Below are positions 6,733 to 14,526 of a DNA stretch of 23,260 nt, piece after piece. Where the stretch lies: NCBI GenBank assembly GCA_039714535.1, contig JBDLJC010000054.1, positions 1 to 23,260 of the forward strand, read 5' to 3'. Within the stretch, counting starts at the first letter, position 1; the number at the start of each line of letters is the position of its first letter. The position numbers and the translations under genes were made by a program. The DNA is from JAGXFP01 sp039714535 (lineage in GTDB: Bacteria; Desulfobacterota; Desulfobulbia; Desulfobulbales; JAGXFP01). The notes below the pieces were generated by a model, which did no database searches, had not been told where the DNA came from, and saw nothing but the letters and a program-made list of their open reading frames with translations.

Positions 6733-6972
6733 CTAAGAATGTATATGGAGATAAACGGCGCCAGAGGGAACCAGATGACATGGCGAACGGGGGATTGAGG
6801 AAGTGATCGCGTTCAGGGCCGGGATTATGATTGATATCGAAGGACAATCCGGGCGGTGTGTCGGTGCAATATCCTGCAACTGGCCTATTTGGCGGGCTCC
6901 CAGCAAGGACTCCACGGCCAAAAACAAGTAGATCAATAGCGAAAGCAGTCCGATAACTAAGAGAAAAGTCAT
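6733..6972 (-). pseudogene. 5' fragment of a family 2 glycosyltransferase gene
   Basis: The minus-strand frame starting at 6972 begins with a hydrophobic helix (MTFLLVIGLLSLLIYLFLAV), then ARQIGQLQDIAP, then PSISIIIPALN at about residues 44-54. A membrane anchor followed by P-x-(V/I)-S-(I/V)-I-I-P-A-(L/R)-N is the typical start of membrane-anchored GT2 glycosyltransferases, where the next residues should be NE-E. Here the similarity stops right after PALN (near 6810). The frame then runs through unrelated sequence to a stop, and the rest of the roughly 350-residue enzyme, including DxD and the catalytic region, is missing. I read this as a gene truncated by deletion, with its 5' end divergent from argB. 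The family call rests on the short motif. Confidence 0.55.
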
Positions 6973-7030
6973 TTTTGGACCAAAAAATATCTTGAAAAAT
7001 TGCTGTTTCTGTTGCTGTTACAACTACTTC

Positions 7031-7059
7031 TTTACATATCAAGCCACTGTCATTATGAT
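7031..7059 (+). promoter_or_regulatory. Sigma-70 type promoter of argB
   Basis: TTTACA (7031-7036) and TATGAT (7054-7059) are separated by 17 bp, a near-consensus promoter. It should start transcription near 7066, about 57 bases before the argB ATG. No clear ArgR-type operator was found around it. Confidence 0.75.
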
Positions 7060-7122
7060 GTTTTTCCGCAATTTGTTAAATAGTAAAAAATAAGAATAAC
7101 TAGAGACCTAAGTGAAAACACT

Positions 7123-8004
7123 ATGCAGAAAGTCATCGACAAAGCCAAAACTCTGATCGAAGCCCTACCTTATATTAAGGAGTTTTATAATCAGACCATC
7201 GTCATAAAATATGGCGGCCATGCCATGGTTGATGACGAATTGAAAAAGAATTTTGCCCTCGACATTATCTTGATGAAATATATCGGCATCAATCCGGTGA
7301 TTGTCCACGGTGGCGGTCCCCAGATTAATCAGTTTCTTGACAAGATGAACATCCAATCCAGCTATGTCCAAGGGATGCGGGTTACCGATGGCGAGACTAT
7401 GGATGTGGTGGAAATGGTCCTGGTTGGTAAGGTCAACAAGGAAATCGTCGGGCTGATTAACTACCACGGTGGTAAGGCGGTAGGCCTTTCCGGTCGTGAT
7501 GGTGACCTTGTCAAGGCCAGGAAGATGAAGATCCTCAAGGATCAGGTGGAAAATGTGCCGCCGGAATTGATTGATCTGGGCCGGGTTGGTGAGGTAACCG
7601 AGGTTAACCCCGATATCCTGACCACCCTGGATGCCCAGGATTTTATCCCGGTTATTGCTCCGGTAGGTGTGGGATCCGACGGCCAGTCTTATAATATCAA
7701 TGCTGATTTGGTGGCCGGGGCCGTCGCCGCCAATCTTAATGCCGCCAAACTAATTTTGTTGACCGATGTTGAAGGGGTTAAGGATCATAAGGGTGCCCTG
7801 ATCTCTTCCTTGACCTGCCGGGAGGTTGACAGTCAGATTAAATCGGGGGTAATAACCGGCGGCATGATCCCTAAAGTATCCTGCTGCAAGGATGTGGTTG
7901 AAGGCGGGGTCGGTAAGGCCCATATCATTGATGGTCGGGCCGAACATGCCACTCTGCTGGAGATCTTCACTCGGGAAGGTATCGGCACGGAGATTGTTAA
8001 ATGA
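7123..8004 (+). CDS. argB: Acetylglutamate kinase
   Basis: Phosphorylates N-acetyl-L-glutamate with ATP, the second step of arginine synthesis. The 293-residue protein shows the amino-acid kinase fold: IKYGGHAM (28-35, with Lys29 for the ATP phosphates), IVHGGGPQIN, GLSGRDGDL, and NINADLVAGAVAANL near the C-terminal third. The N-terminal helix before KYGG (about 24 residues, KAKTLIEALPYIKEF) is the extension known from hexameric arginine-inhibited kinases and absent from the shorter E. coli enzyme, so feedback inhibition by arginine is likely. It is the first gene of the arg series, with its own promoter. It is followed by a large palindromic repeat and a small terminator-like hairpin. Confidence 0.97.
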   Translation: MQKVIDKAKTLIEALPYIKEFYNQTIVIKYGGHAMVDDELKKNFALDIILMKYIGINPVIVHGGGPQINQFLDKMNIQSSYVQGMRVTDGETMDVVEMVLVGKVNKEIVGLINYHGGKAVGLSGRDGDLVKARKMKILKDQVENVPPELIDLGRVGEVTEVNPDILTTLDAQDFIPVIAPVGVGSDGQSYNINADLVAGAVAANLNAAKLILLTDVEGVKDHKGALISSLTCREVDSQIKSGVITGGMIPKVSCCKDVVEGGVGKAHIIDGRAEHATLLEIFTREGIGTEIVK

Positions 8005-8006
8005 AT

Positions 8007-8112
8007 CGTAACCGTCCAGAAGCACCCCTTCTGCACACGATCAGGCTGACTCACATAGTAAACTATAGTTTGCCAGCCTGACCGTGCACATCTGGGGCAC
8101 TTCTGAACATTT
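8007..8112. repeat. Palindromic intergenic repeat, copy 1 (after argB)
   Basis: Nested inverted repeats: GTCCAGAAGCACCCC (8014-8028) with GGGGCACTTCTGAAC (8094-8108), TCAGGCTG (8041-8048) with CAGCCTGA (8074-8081), and the perfect core AAACTATAGTTT (8060-8071). Ungapped alignment to the copy after dapB holds at both ends and in the core, which marks the two as one repeat family. As RNA it would fold into a long interrupted hairpin a few bases after the argB stop. Confidence 0.8.
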
Positions 8113-8114
8113 AC

Positions 8115-8130
8115 GGAGGGGCTCCTTTTT
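8115..8130 (+). terminator. Short terminator-like hairpin after argB
   Basis: GGAG, loop GGG, CTCC, then TTTTT (8126-8130). The stem is only 4 bp, so alone it would be weak. It directly follows the long palindromic repeat, and the two together may reduce read-through into argD. Confidence 0.4.
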
Positions 8131-8186
8131 CCCGAATCTTTAGTTATCTTTTTCTACTAATTTATATTGCAAAATTCAGGTGTGAA

Positions 8187-9383
8187 ATGAATAACGCGGA
8201 ACTTATCGAAAAGAGCAGCAAGCTGTTTATAAACACCTACAGCCGTTATCCGGTGGCGATGGTTGAGGGCAGTGGTTGCCGGCTCAAAGATGCTGGTGGC
8301 CGGGAATTTCTCGATTTTCTGGCCGGGATTGCAGTGTGTAGCCTGGGGCATTGCCATCCGGCGGTTACGGAGGCTATCTGTAAACAGGCCGGTAAGCTGT
8401 TGCATGTCTCCAATCTTTATCACACCGCGCCCCAGACTGAGTTGGCCGAACTGCTGGTTAACAACTCTTTTGCCGACCGTATTTTCATGTGTAACAGTGG
8501 CGCCGAGGCCAATGAGGCCGCTTTCAAACTGGCCCGTAAACACGGTGGTACAGGGCGCTATGAGATAATCTCGCTGGAGGGATCTTTCCATGGGCGCACT
8601 CTGGCCGCAGTGACTGCCACCGGTCAGCCCAAGTTTCACCAGGGGTTTGAGCCAATGCCTGAAGGATTTGTTTATGCCCCCTTCGGTGACATTGGTGCTA
8701 TTGAAAAGCTGATCTCGGCCAAAACCTGTGCCATTCTCTGTGAACCGCTGCAGGGAGAGGGCGGGGTTCGGCCGCTCACGCATGAGTATCTGGCCGCCAT
8801 CCGTCACCTCTGTGACCAACATAACCTGCTCTTGATTTTTGATGAGGTGCAGGTTGGTATGGGGCGGACCGGCAGCCTTTTCGCCTACGAACAGTTTGGG
8901 GTAACACCGGACATTATGACCCTGGCCAAGGCCCTGGGTAATGGCCTGCCCATCGGCGCCATGTTGACCAGCGAGGCGGTGGCCGCCTCTTTTGCACCCG
9001 GTAGTCATGCCTCGACCTTTGGTGGCAACCCGGTGGTCTGCGCTGCCGGAGTGGTTGTGATCGAGACCATGCTGGGTGGTGATTTTCTGGATGAGGTTAA
9101 GGCCAAGGGTGATTATCTGGCCGCCAAACTTGCTGAGCTGGCCCAGCGCTATCCCAAGGTCGCCACCGAGGTCAGGGGGATGGGCCTGATCCAAGGCTTA
9201 ATTCTGACCCCGGAGTATATCTCCAAGGGCACAGATATCGTCAATAGTCTTTTTCAGGCGGACATTCTGGCCAATTTCGCCGGCAACATCGCCCTGCGTT
9301 TTCTGCCGCCGCTGGTCGTCAGCAGAGAAGAGATTGATCTGTTGGCAGTTGCCCTCGATAAAATTTTTGCTGAGATGGCATAG
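8187..9383 (+). CDS. argD: Acetylornithine aminotransferase
   Basis: PLP enzyme that transaminates N-acetylglutamate semialdehyde to N-acetylornithine with glutamate; members often also accept N-succinyl-diaminopimelate. Class III aminotransferase motifs: GIAVCSLGHCHP (47-58), NSGAEANEAA (103-112), SFHGRTL (133-139), EPLQGEGG (186-193), IFDEVQVGMGRTG (217-229, with PLP-pyridine Asp219) and LAKALGNGLPIGA (246-258) with Schiff-base Lys248. Length 398 is typical. The start follows AGGTGTGAA. Because dapL is present downstream, a diaminopimelate role for this enzyme is not needed. It is separated from argB by 182 bp and from argF by 294 bp, both with inverted repeats. Confidence 0.96.
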   Translation: MNNAELIEKSSKLFINTYSRYPVAMVEGSGCRLKDAGGREFLDFLAGIAVCSLGHCHPAVTEAICKQAGKLLHVSNLYHTAPQTELAELLVNNSFADRIFMCNSGAEANEAAFKLARKHGGTGRYEIISLEGSFHGRTLAAVTATGQPKFHQGFEPMPEGFVYAPFGDIGAIEKLISAKTCAILCEPLQGEGGVRPLTHEYLAAIRHLCDQHNLLLIFDEVQVGMGRTGSLFAYEQFGVTPDIMTLAKALGNGLPIGAMLTSEAVAASFAPGSHASTFGGNPVVCAAGVVVIETMLGGDFLDEVKAKGDYLAAKLAELAQRYPKVATEVRGMGLIQGLILTPEYISKGTDIVNSLFQADILANFAGNIALRFLPPLVVSREEIDLLAVALDKIFAEMA

Positions 9384-9394
9384 TAGTGGCCTGG

Positions 9395-9432
9395 TGGTTG
9401 AGGTCCGCTACCTTTTTGTCCGGGCTCAACCA
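9395..9432 (+). repeat. 8-bp inverted repeat downstream of argD
   Basis: TGGTTGAG (9395-9402) and CTCAACCA (9425-9432) can pair around a 22-base loop, followed by ATTTTGTT. A second small hairpin TTGCAAA/TTTGCAA lies at 9470-9487. Either may help end argD transcription, but neither has a proper T-run. The rest of the gap to argF shows no gene. Confidence 0.35.
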
Positions 9433-9677
9433 ATTTTGTTGATGTTCGGATCCAGCCAAATAGAGGTAGTTGCAAAAAACTTTGCAAAAATACGCCTTTT
9501 TTTGTAATGATACACGCTTCCCTGTTGATCATGGCTCTCGGAAGGGAATTTTTCATCCCCGAGTTTCCATGTAAATCAGGGTATACAGACATCTTAAGAC
9601 ATTGATCGGCTCAATCTGCACCCGCAATAATGTGGTTGCAATTATGATTGGGCCAGAATTTTTTTGAGAAGCATATA

Positions 9678-10589
9678 ATGGCAAATCATCTCCTGTCCCT
9701 TTGGGATTTCGATCGCGATCAGCTAAAAGCCTATCTTGATCTGGCTCTGCAGCTGAAGAAAGAGAGTAAGGACGGGGTCAGGCATCAACAACTGGCCGGT
9801 AAGGTCGTTGGGTTGGTGTTCGAAAAACCCTCGACCAGAACCAGGGTCTCCTTTGAATCAGCCATGTACGGCCTGGGTGGCCAGGTTATCTACCTCTCCA
9901 GCCGGGACACTCAGTTGGCTCGTAATGAACCACTGAAGGACATGGCCCGGGTCATGGATCGCTACGTGGATGCTCTGGTCGTTCGCACCTTTGGCCAGGA
10001 GGTTGTCGAGGAATTGGCCCGTTACTCCAAGGTGCCGATCATCAATGCCCTGACCGATCTGCATCATCCCTGTCAGATTTTAAGCGACATCATGACTGTG
10101 ATTGAGAAAAAAGGATCGGTGGAAGGCCGGCAAATCGCCTGGGTTGGTGATGGCAATAATATGGCCAATTCGTGGATTCAGGCGGCGGGCCGCTTGGGTT
10201 TCAACCTGACCCTGGCTTGCCCGGGAGGGTATGATCCCGATCCAGTGATCCTCAGGGCGGCCCAGGATGAGGCGGTTGGCCGGATAGAGGTGGTCAGAGA
10301 TCCGCTTGCGGCGGTTAAAAATGCCGAGGTTATTAATGTCGATGTCTGGGCCAGCATGGGTCAGGAAGAAGAACAGAATGCCAGGCTCGAGGTTTTTCAA
10401 CCGTATCAGGTCAACGATACGCTGCTTGGCGCGGCCAAATCCGACACCATTGTCCTCCATTGCCTACCAGCCCATCGCGGTGAAGAGATCACTGACGAGG
10501 TCTTGGAAGGGGCACAATGCGTCGCCTTCGATCAGGCGGAGAACAAGATGCATATCCATAAGGCCATTCTGGCCATACATCTTTCCTAA
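9678..10589 (+). CDS. argF: Ornithine carbamoyltransferase
   Basis: Transfers the carbamoyl group from carbamoyl phosphate to ornithine to give citrulline. From ATG 9678 the protein has 303 residues (MANHLLSLWDF), the usual length. Signature residues are present: STRTR at 52-56 (carbamoyl-phosphate binding), HPCQ at 130-133, and HCLPAHRG at 261-268 (ornithine-binding loop with catalytic Cys262). The frame is open back to 9648, but those ten codons lack family similarity. Only 30 bp separate it from argG, so the two are probably co-transcribed; the 294-bp gap upstream suggests its own promoter, which I could not assign. Confidence 0.97.
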   Translation: MANHLLSLWDFDRDQLKAYLDLALQLKKESKDGVRHQQLAGKVVGLVFEKPSTRTRVSFESAMYGLGGQVIYLSSRDTQLARNEPLKDMARVMDRYVDALVVRTFGQEVVEELARYSKVPIINALTDLHHPCQILSDIMTVIEKKGSVEGRQIAWVGDGNNMANSWIQAAGRLGFNLTLACPGGYDPDPVILRAAQDEAVGRIEVVRDPLAAVKNAEVINVDVWASMGQEEEQNARLEVFQPYQVNDTLLGAAKSDTIVLHCLPAHRGEEITDEVLEGAQCVAFDQAENKMHIHKAILAIHLS

Positions 10590-10619
10590 ATAGCATAATA
10601 ATTTTCCTGGGAGTGGAAC

Positions 10620-11831
10620 ATGGCAGCAGATGTTAACAAGATAGTTCTCGCCTATTCCGGCGGACTTGACACCTCGGTCATCCTCAAGTGGCTGGAAGAA
10701 GAATATCAGTGCCCGATAGTAGCTTTTGCCGCCGACGTCGGTCAGGAAGAGGATTGGGACGCAGTTCGGGCCAAAGGCATGGCCACCGGCGCTGAGAAGG
10801 TAGTTATCTCTGATCTGCGGGAAGAATTCGTTAAGGATTACGTCTTCCCAGCCTTTCGGGCCAATGCCATCTATGAGGGGTCATATCTATTGGGTACCTC
10901 TCTGGCCCGGCCGATTATCGCCAAGGAACAGGTCCGAGTGGCGGCAGCAGAAAATGCGGATGCGGTCAGTCACGGCGCCACCGGTAAGGGTAATGATCAG
11001 GTCCGTTTTGAGTTGACCTATCTGGCCCTTAATCCCAAGCTGGCGATTATCGCACCCTGGCGGACCTGGGATTTGAATTCCCGGACCAAACTCATTGCCT
11101 ATGCCGAAAAACATGGGATCCCGATTCCGGTCACCAAGGAAAAGCCCTATAGTTCCGATGAGAACCTGCTTCATATCAGCTTCGAAGGCGGTCTGTTGGA
11201 AGACCCTTGGAACGAGCCGGAAGAGTCGATGTTCAAACTTTCGGTCTCGCCGGAAAATGCCCCTGACCAGCCGACCTATATCGAGTTGGAATACCAAAAA
11301 GGCAATCCGGTGGCCATTGACGGTGAAGCGCTTTCACCTGCTAAAATGCTGGCCCGCTTAAATAAACTGGGCGGCGCCAATGGCATCGGCCGCCTTGATA
11401 TGGTCGAGAACCGCTTCGTCGGCATGAAATCCCGGGGCGTTTACGAGACTCCGGGCGGCACCATTATGCGTGCGGCCCATCGCGATCTGGAGACCATTAC
11501 CCTGGATCGTGAGGTCCTCAAGATCAGGGACAGCCTGGTGGGCCGTTATTCCGAGCTAATCTACAACGGTTTCTGGTTTTCCCCGGAAATGCAGATTATG
11601 CAGAGAACCATGGATGACTGCCAGGAGACGGTCAACGGCGTGGTCAGACTTAAATTATACAAGGGCAACTGCATCCCGGTCGGGCGCAAGGCAGAGCGTT
11701 CCCTCTATCAGGAAAGTTTCGCTACATTTGAGGAAGATGAGGTTTATACCCAGGCCGATGCCGGCGGGTTTATCCGCTTGAACGCCTTACGGTTGACCAT
11801 TCAGGCCCTGGTCGAAAAACAAAAAGGATAG
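10620..11831 (+). CDS. argG: Argininosuccinate synthase
   Basis: Condenses citrulline and aspartate with ATP cleavage to AMP and PPi. The PP-loop ATP-pyrophosphatase signature AYSGGLDTS is at residues 11-19. GATGKGNDQVRFE and the C-terminal region GMKSRGVYETPGG are characteristic of ArgG. Length 403 is standard. GGGAG is well placed before the ATG. It sits 30 bp after argF. The 247-bp gap before argH contains a dispersed repeat and a terminator-like hairpin, which suggests that argF-argG end here. Confidence 0.98.
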   Translation: MAADVNKIVLAYSGGLDTSVILKWLEEEYQCPIVAFAADVGQEEDWDAVRAKGMATGAEKVVISDLREEFVKDYVFPAFRANAIYEGSYLLGTSLARPIIAKEQVRVAAAENADAVSHGATGKGNDQVRFELTYLALNPKLAIIAPWRTWDLNSRTKLIAYAEKHGIPIPVTKEKPYSSDENLLHISFEGGLLEDPWNEPEESMFKLSVSPENAPDQPTYIELEYQKGNPVAIDGEALSPAKMLARLNKLGGANGIGRLDMVENRFVGMKSRGVYETPGGTIMRAAHRDLETITLDREVLKIRDSLVGRYSELIYNGFWFSPEMQIMQRTMDDCQETVNGVVRLKLYKGNCIPVGRKAERSLYQESFATFEEDEVYTQADAGGFIRLNALRLTIQALVEKQKG

Positions 11832-11896
11832 TGTAAAAATTCACCAGCACTTCATCTTCATCCATTTTGGCCTTCTCGAATAGAGAAGCTATGCTT
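11832..11896. repeat. Palindromic intergenic repeat, copy 2 (after argG)
   Basis: This segment aligns without gaps to 18676-18740 after dapB; I count 48 identities in 65 positions, including the 13-base block CCTTCTCGAATAG and the block GCTATGCTT. It carries the same ATAG-loop-CTAT apex as the other copies. The right half is more divergent and does not align without gaps, so the true right border is uncertain. It begins one base after the argG stop codon. Confidence 0.75.
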
Positions 11897-11978
11897 GCGT
11901 ACCACAAGGGCATAAGTTTCGTTTGAGCCGGCGAGCGGCTCAACTCAGCTTTAAAGTCCCAAATGAACGAGGTCAGCG

Positions 11979-12029
11979 AACCTGTGAGACTCCGATCTAA
12001 AGCACCGGTAAGCTTTTACAGGTTTTTTA
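11979..12029 (+). terminator. Terminator-like structure between argG and argH
   Basis: AACCTGT (11979-11985) pairs with ACAGGTT (12018-12024), which runs into six T residues (12023-12028). Inside the long loop AAAGC and GCTTT can form a second short stem. The layout resembles an intrinsic terminator or an attenuator upstream of argH. No leader peptide rich in arginine codons was recognised. Confidence 0.45.
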
Positions 12030-12078
12030 TTTCGCCAAGGTTGGTAGCCGTTGGAGAAACATTACAAAGGATAGCGTT

Positions 12079-13464
12079 ATGAGCAAAAAGCCCTGGGGAG
12101 GAAGATTTTCCAGCAGCACCGCCGCTTCGGTTGAGGAATTCACCGCTTCCCACCAGTTTGACCGGGAGCTTTACCTGCATGATATTGGTGGTAGTCGGGC
12201 CCACGCCAGGATGCTCGCCAGACAGGGTCTGATCAACAACGATGAATGCGAGCAGATTATCAATGGTCTTGATCAGATTGAGGAATCGATAGATAACGGT
12301 AACTTCGAGTTCAAAAATGAATTGGAAGATATCCATATGCATATTGAAAAGGCTCTGGCCGATAAGATCGGTCCGGCCGGTGCTAAATTGCATACCGCGA
12401 GGAGCCGGAACGATCAGGTCGCCCTGGATCTACGCCTCTATCTGCGGGAAGAGACCGGCCTGATTATCGAGTTGCTCATCAGTCTGCAGAGGGCCTTTGT
12501 CAAATTGGCCCGGCGCTATCTGGGCACCATCATGCCGGGCTATACCCACCTGCAGCGCGCTCAGCCCCTGTTGCTTTCCCATCATCTGCTGGCCTACTTC
12601 GAGATGTTCGGTCGGGACCGGGCCAGAATGAGCGACTGCCTGAAACGGATCAATGTCATGCCACTTGGGGCGGCGGCCCTGGCCGGGACCGGCCTGCCCA
12701 TTGACCGCGAGTCGGTGGCTGATGAACTTGGTTTCCCGGCGGTTACCGCCAACAGTATGGATACTGTCGGCGACCGCGATTTTGCCGTGGAGTTCACCTC
12801 CGTGGCCGCCCTTACCCAGATTCATCTCAGCCGGCTTTCCGAGGAACTGGTTCTCTGGTCATCCGAAGAGTTTTCCTTTGTTACTCTGGCAGACAGTCAT
12901 TGCACCGGCAGTAGCATCATGCCCCAGAAAAAGAACCCGGATATCCCGGAACTGATTCGGGGCAAGAGCGGCCGGGTGGTTGGCAATCTGATGAGCCTGC
13001 TGACCATCCTCAAAGGACTGCCGATGACCTATAATCGTGATCTCCAGGAGGACAAGGAGCCGGTCTTTGATACGGTCAGGACCCTGAGCAGTTGTCTGGC
13101 GATCAGCGCCGAAATGCTGGAAAATCTTGATTTTAATACCGACTGTCTGGCCGAGGCGACCAGTACCGGTGGTTTTATGACCGCCACCGATCTGGCGGAT
13201 TATCTGGTGACCAAGGCGATGCCGTTTCGCCAGGCTCATTCCGTGGTTGGCAAGGTTGTTGCCTACTGCCTTGACCAGGGCAAGGACCTGCCTGATTTGA
13301 CTCTTGGGGAATTAAAGAAATTTGCGGTGGAAATAGACGAGGATGTCTTTCCCCTCTTGACGGTTGATGGTTCGGTGGCCAGTCGTCGCTCCACCGGCGG
13401 CACCTCGCCGGACCGGGTTAGCGAGGCCCTGGCCAGGGCGGAACAGGAACTTGGCATAGGCTAG
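12079..13464 (+). CDS. argH: Argininosuccinate lyase
   Basis: Cleaves argininosuccinate to arginine and fumarate, the last step of arginine synthesis. Fumarase/aspartase superfamily features: ARSRNDQ at 107-113, HLQRAQP around 157-163, and the signature loop GSSIMPQKKNPD at 277-288 with the catalytic serine. Length 461 is typical. The start has AAGGAT upstream. It is followed after only 2 bp by the FN3 lipoprotein gene, so the unit argH-lipoprotein-lysA-dapF is probably one transcript that links arginine and lysine synthesis. Confidence 0.98.
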   Translation: MSKKPWGGRFSSSTAASVEEFTASHQFDRELYLHDIGGSRAHARMLARQGLINNDECEQIINGLDQIEESIDNGNFEFKNELEDIHMHIEKALADKIGPAGAKLHTARSRNDQVALDLRLYLREETGLIIELLISLQRAFVKLARRYLGTIMPGYTHLQRAQPLLLSHHLLAYFEMFGRDRARMSDCLKRINVMPLGAAALAGTGLPIDRESVADELGFPAVTANSMDTVGDRDFAVEFTSVAALTQIHLSRLSEELVLWSSEEFSFVTLADSHCTGSSIMPQKKNPDIPELIRGKSGRVVGNLMSLLTILKGLPMTYNRDLQEDKEPVFDTVRTLSSCLAISAEMLENLDFNTDCLAEATSTGGFMTATDLADYLVTKAMPFRQAHSVVGKVVAYCLDQGKDLPDLTLGELKKFAVEIDEDVFPLLTVDGSVASRRSTGGTSPDRVSEALARAEQELGIG

Positions 13465-13466
13465 CA

Positions 13467-14522
13467 ATGAAGCGCAAAATTGTTTTGAGCTGGGCCGTAC
13501 TTGTTGTGGCCGGAGCGTTGTTGGTCGCCTGCGGCAAGAAAACCGCACCGATTCCTCCCCAGGCCATAATTCCCGCCCCGGTTTCTGATCTTGAGTATCA
13601 ATTGGACGAAAACGGCGTTACTCTTTCCTGGTCGCCTCCCAGCCGGAGCGAACAGGGAGAACGTTTGCCGGTTATTGATGAATTTCTGCTCGAAAGAGCG
13701 GTGTACGACCTGCGCGATTTTTGTGAAAACTGCCCGGTGCGTTACACTAAGATAGACGCTATTGCCGGGGATGAAGCTGGTCGCCGGAATCAACAGAAGA
13801 TAATCTACCGGGAAGAGCGGTTGCGGCCGGGGCATATTTATTTTTACCGGGTTAAAACCGGGCTGGGTTGGCGGGTTGTCAGCCGCCCTTCAGAACCGGT
13901 CAGTTTCAGATGGCAGTTGCCAATAGGCTCCCCCGTTGAACTGCGCGGCCTGGCAGGTGACCAGCAGGTTTCCTTAAGTTGGCAGCCGCCACTTGGCGAT
14001 CTGGACGGCGAAGCGGTTGTGGAACCTTTACATTATCAGGTTTACCGGAGTGTGGCCGACAGTAACTTCATGCCTCTCGGTAGTCCGGTGGTGGTTCGGG
14101 ACTATCTCGATCAACAGGTCGAGAATGGCATCAGTTATCGATACAAGGTTCGAGCGGCCAGTTCTTCGGGAGGAACCGGCGTTTTCAGCGATGTGGTGGA
14201 GGTTGCTCCCAGGGATCTTACTCCACCGCCAGCCCCGCAAGGGCTGTCTGTTATCACCACCCCCGATGGCGTCAGAGTGTCATGGGAACCGCTGGCAGTT
14301 GCTGACCTCGGCGGCTATCTGATCTTACGCCGCTCAAGGGATGGTGGCTCAGAACATGATTTCAAGGTGATCGGCCGGGTTGCGGCGCCGTTGACTTCGT
14401 TTATTGATAAGACCCTTAGTGATCACGAAACATGTTATTATGCAGTCAAGGCCTTTGATTTAGCCAGTCCGGCTAATGAAAGCGCCTTGTCAGATGAAAT
14501 TAAAATGAAGCGGAACAGATAA
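13467..14522 (+). CDS. Lipoprotein with fibronectin type III-like domains
   Basis: 351 residues. The N-terminus MKRKIVLSWAVLVVAGALLVAC is a lipoprotein signal peptide with lipobox LVAC; Cys22 would be lipidated. The mature start CGKKTAPIPP resembles the short YifL/LptM-type lipoprotein start (Cys-Gly-x-Lys-x-x-x-x-x-Pro). The rest reads as repeated FN3 modules of about 100 residues: the first begins around PVSDLEYQLDENGVTLSWSPP, the second around LRGLAGDQQVSLSWQPP, the third around PQGLSVITTPDGVRVSWEPL, each with the typical L-x-W-x-P strand and Y-x-V-x-A strand. It lies in the periplasm or outer membrane. It sits between argH (2 bp) and lysA (4 bp), the position where gammaproteobacteria carry yifL/lppL before dapF or lysA. 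Function is unknown; a cell-envelope role is inferred from context only. Confidence 0.88.
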   Translation: MKRKIVLSWAVLVVAGALLVACGKKTAPIPPQAIIPAPVSDLEYQLDENGVTLSWSPPSRSEQGERLPVIDEFLLERAVYDLRDFCENCPVRYTKIDAIAGDEAGRRNQQKIIYREERLRPGHIYFYRVKTGLGWRVVSRPSEPVSFRWQLPIGSPVELRGLAGDQQVSLSWQPPLGDLDGEAVVEPLHYQVYRSVADSNFMPLGSPVVVRDYLDQQVENGISYRYKVRAASSSGGTGVFSDVVEVAPRDLTPPPAPQGLSVITTPDGVRVSWEPLAVADLGGYLILRRSRDGGSEHDFKVIGRVAAPLTSFIDKTLSDHETCYYAVKAFDLASPANESALSDEIKMKRNR

Positions 14523-14526
14523 AGTT

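Noticed and set aside
6659..7042. 127-codon minus-strand frame across the dsrC-argB gap
   Set aside because: It covers the same DNA as the glycosyltransferase fragment in another frame and runs through the argB promoter; no protein-like motif.
7020..7122. ArgR operator upstream of argB
   Set aside because: No pair of TGAAT-type half sites could be found around the promoter.
8157..9194. 345-codon open frame on the minus strand opposite argD
   Set aside because: It lies entirely opposite a well-supported aminotransferase gene and is low-complexity (rich in Gly, His, Gln) as expected from a mirrored reading of GC-rich codons; no domain motif.
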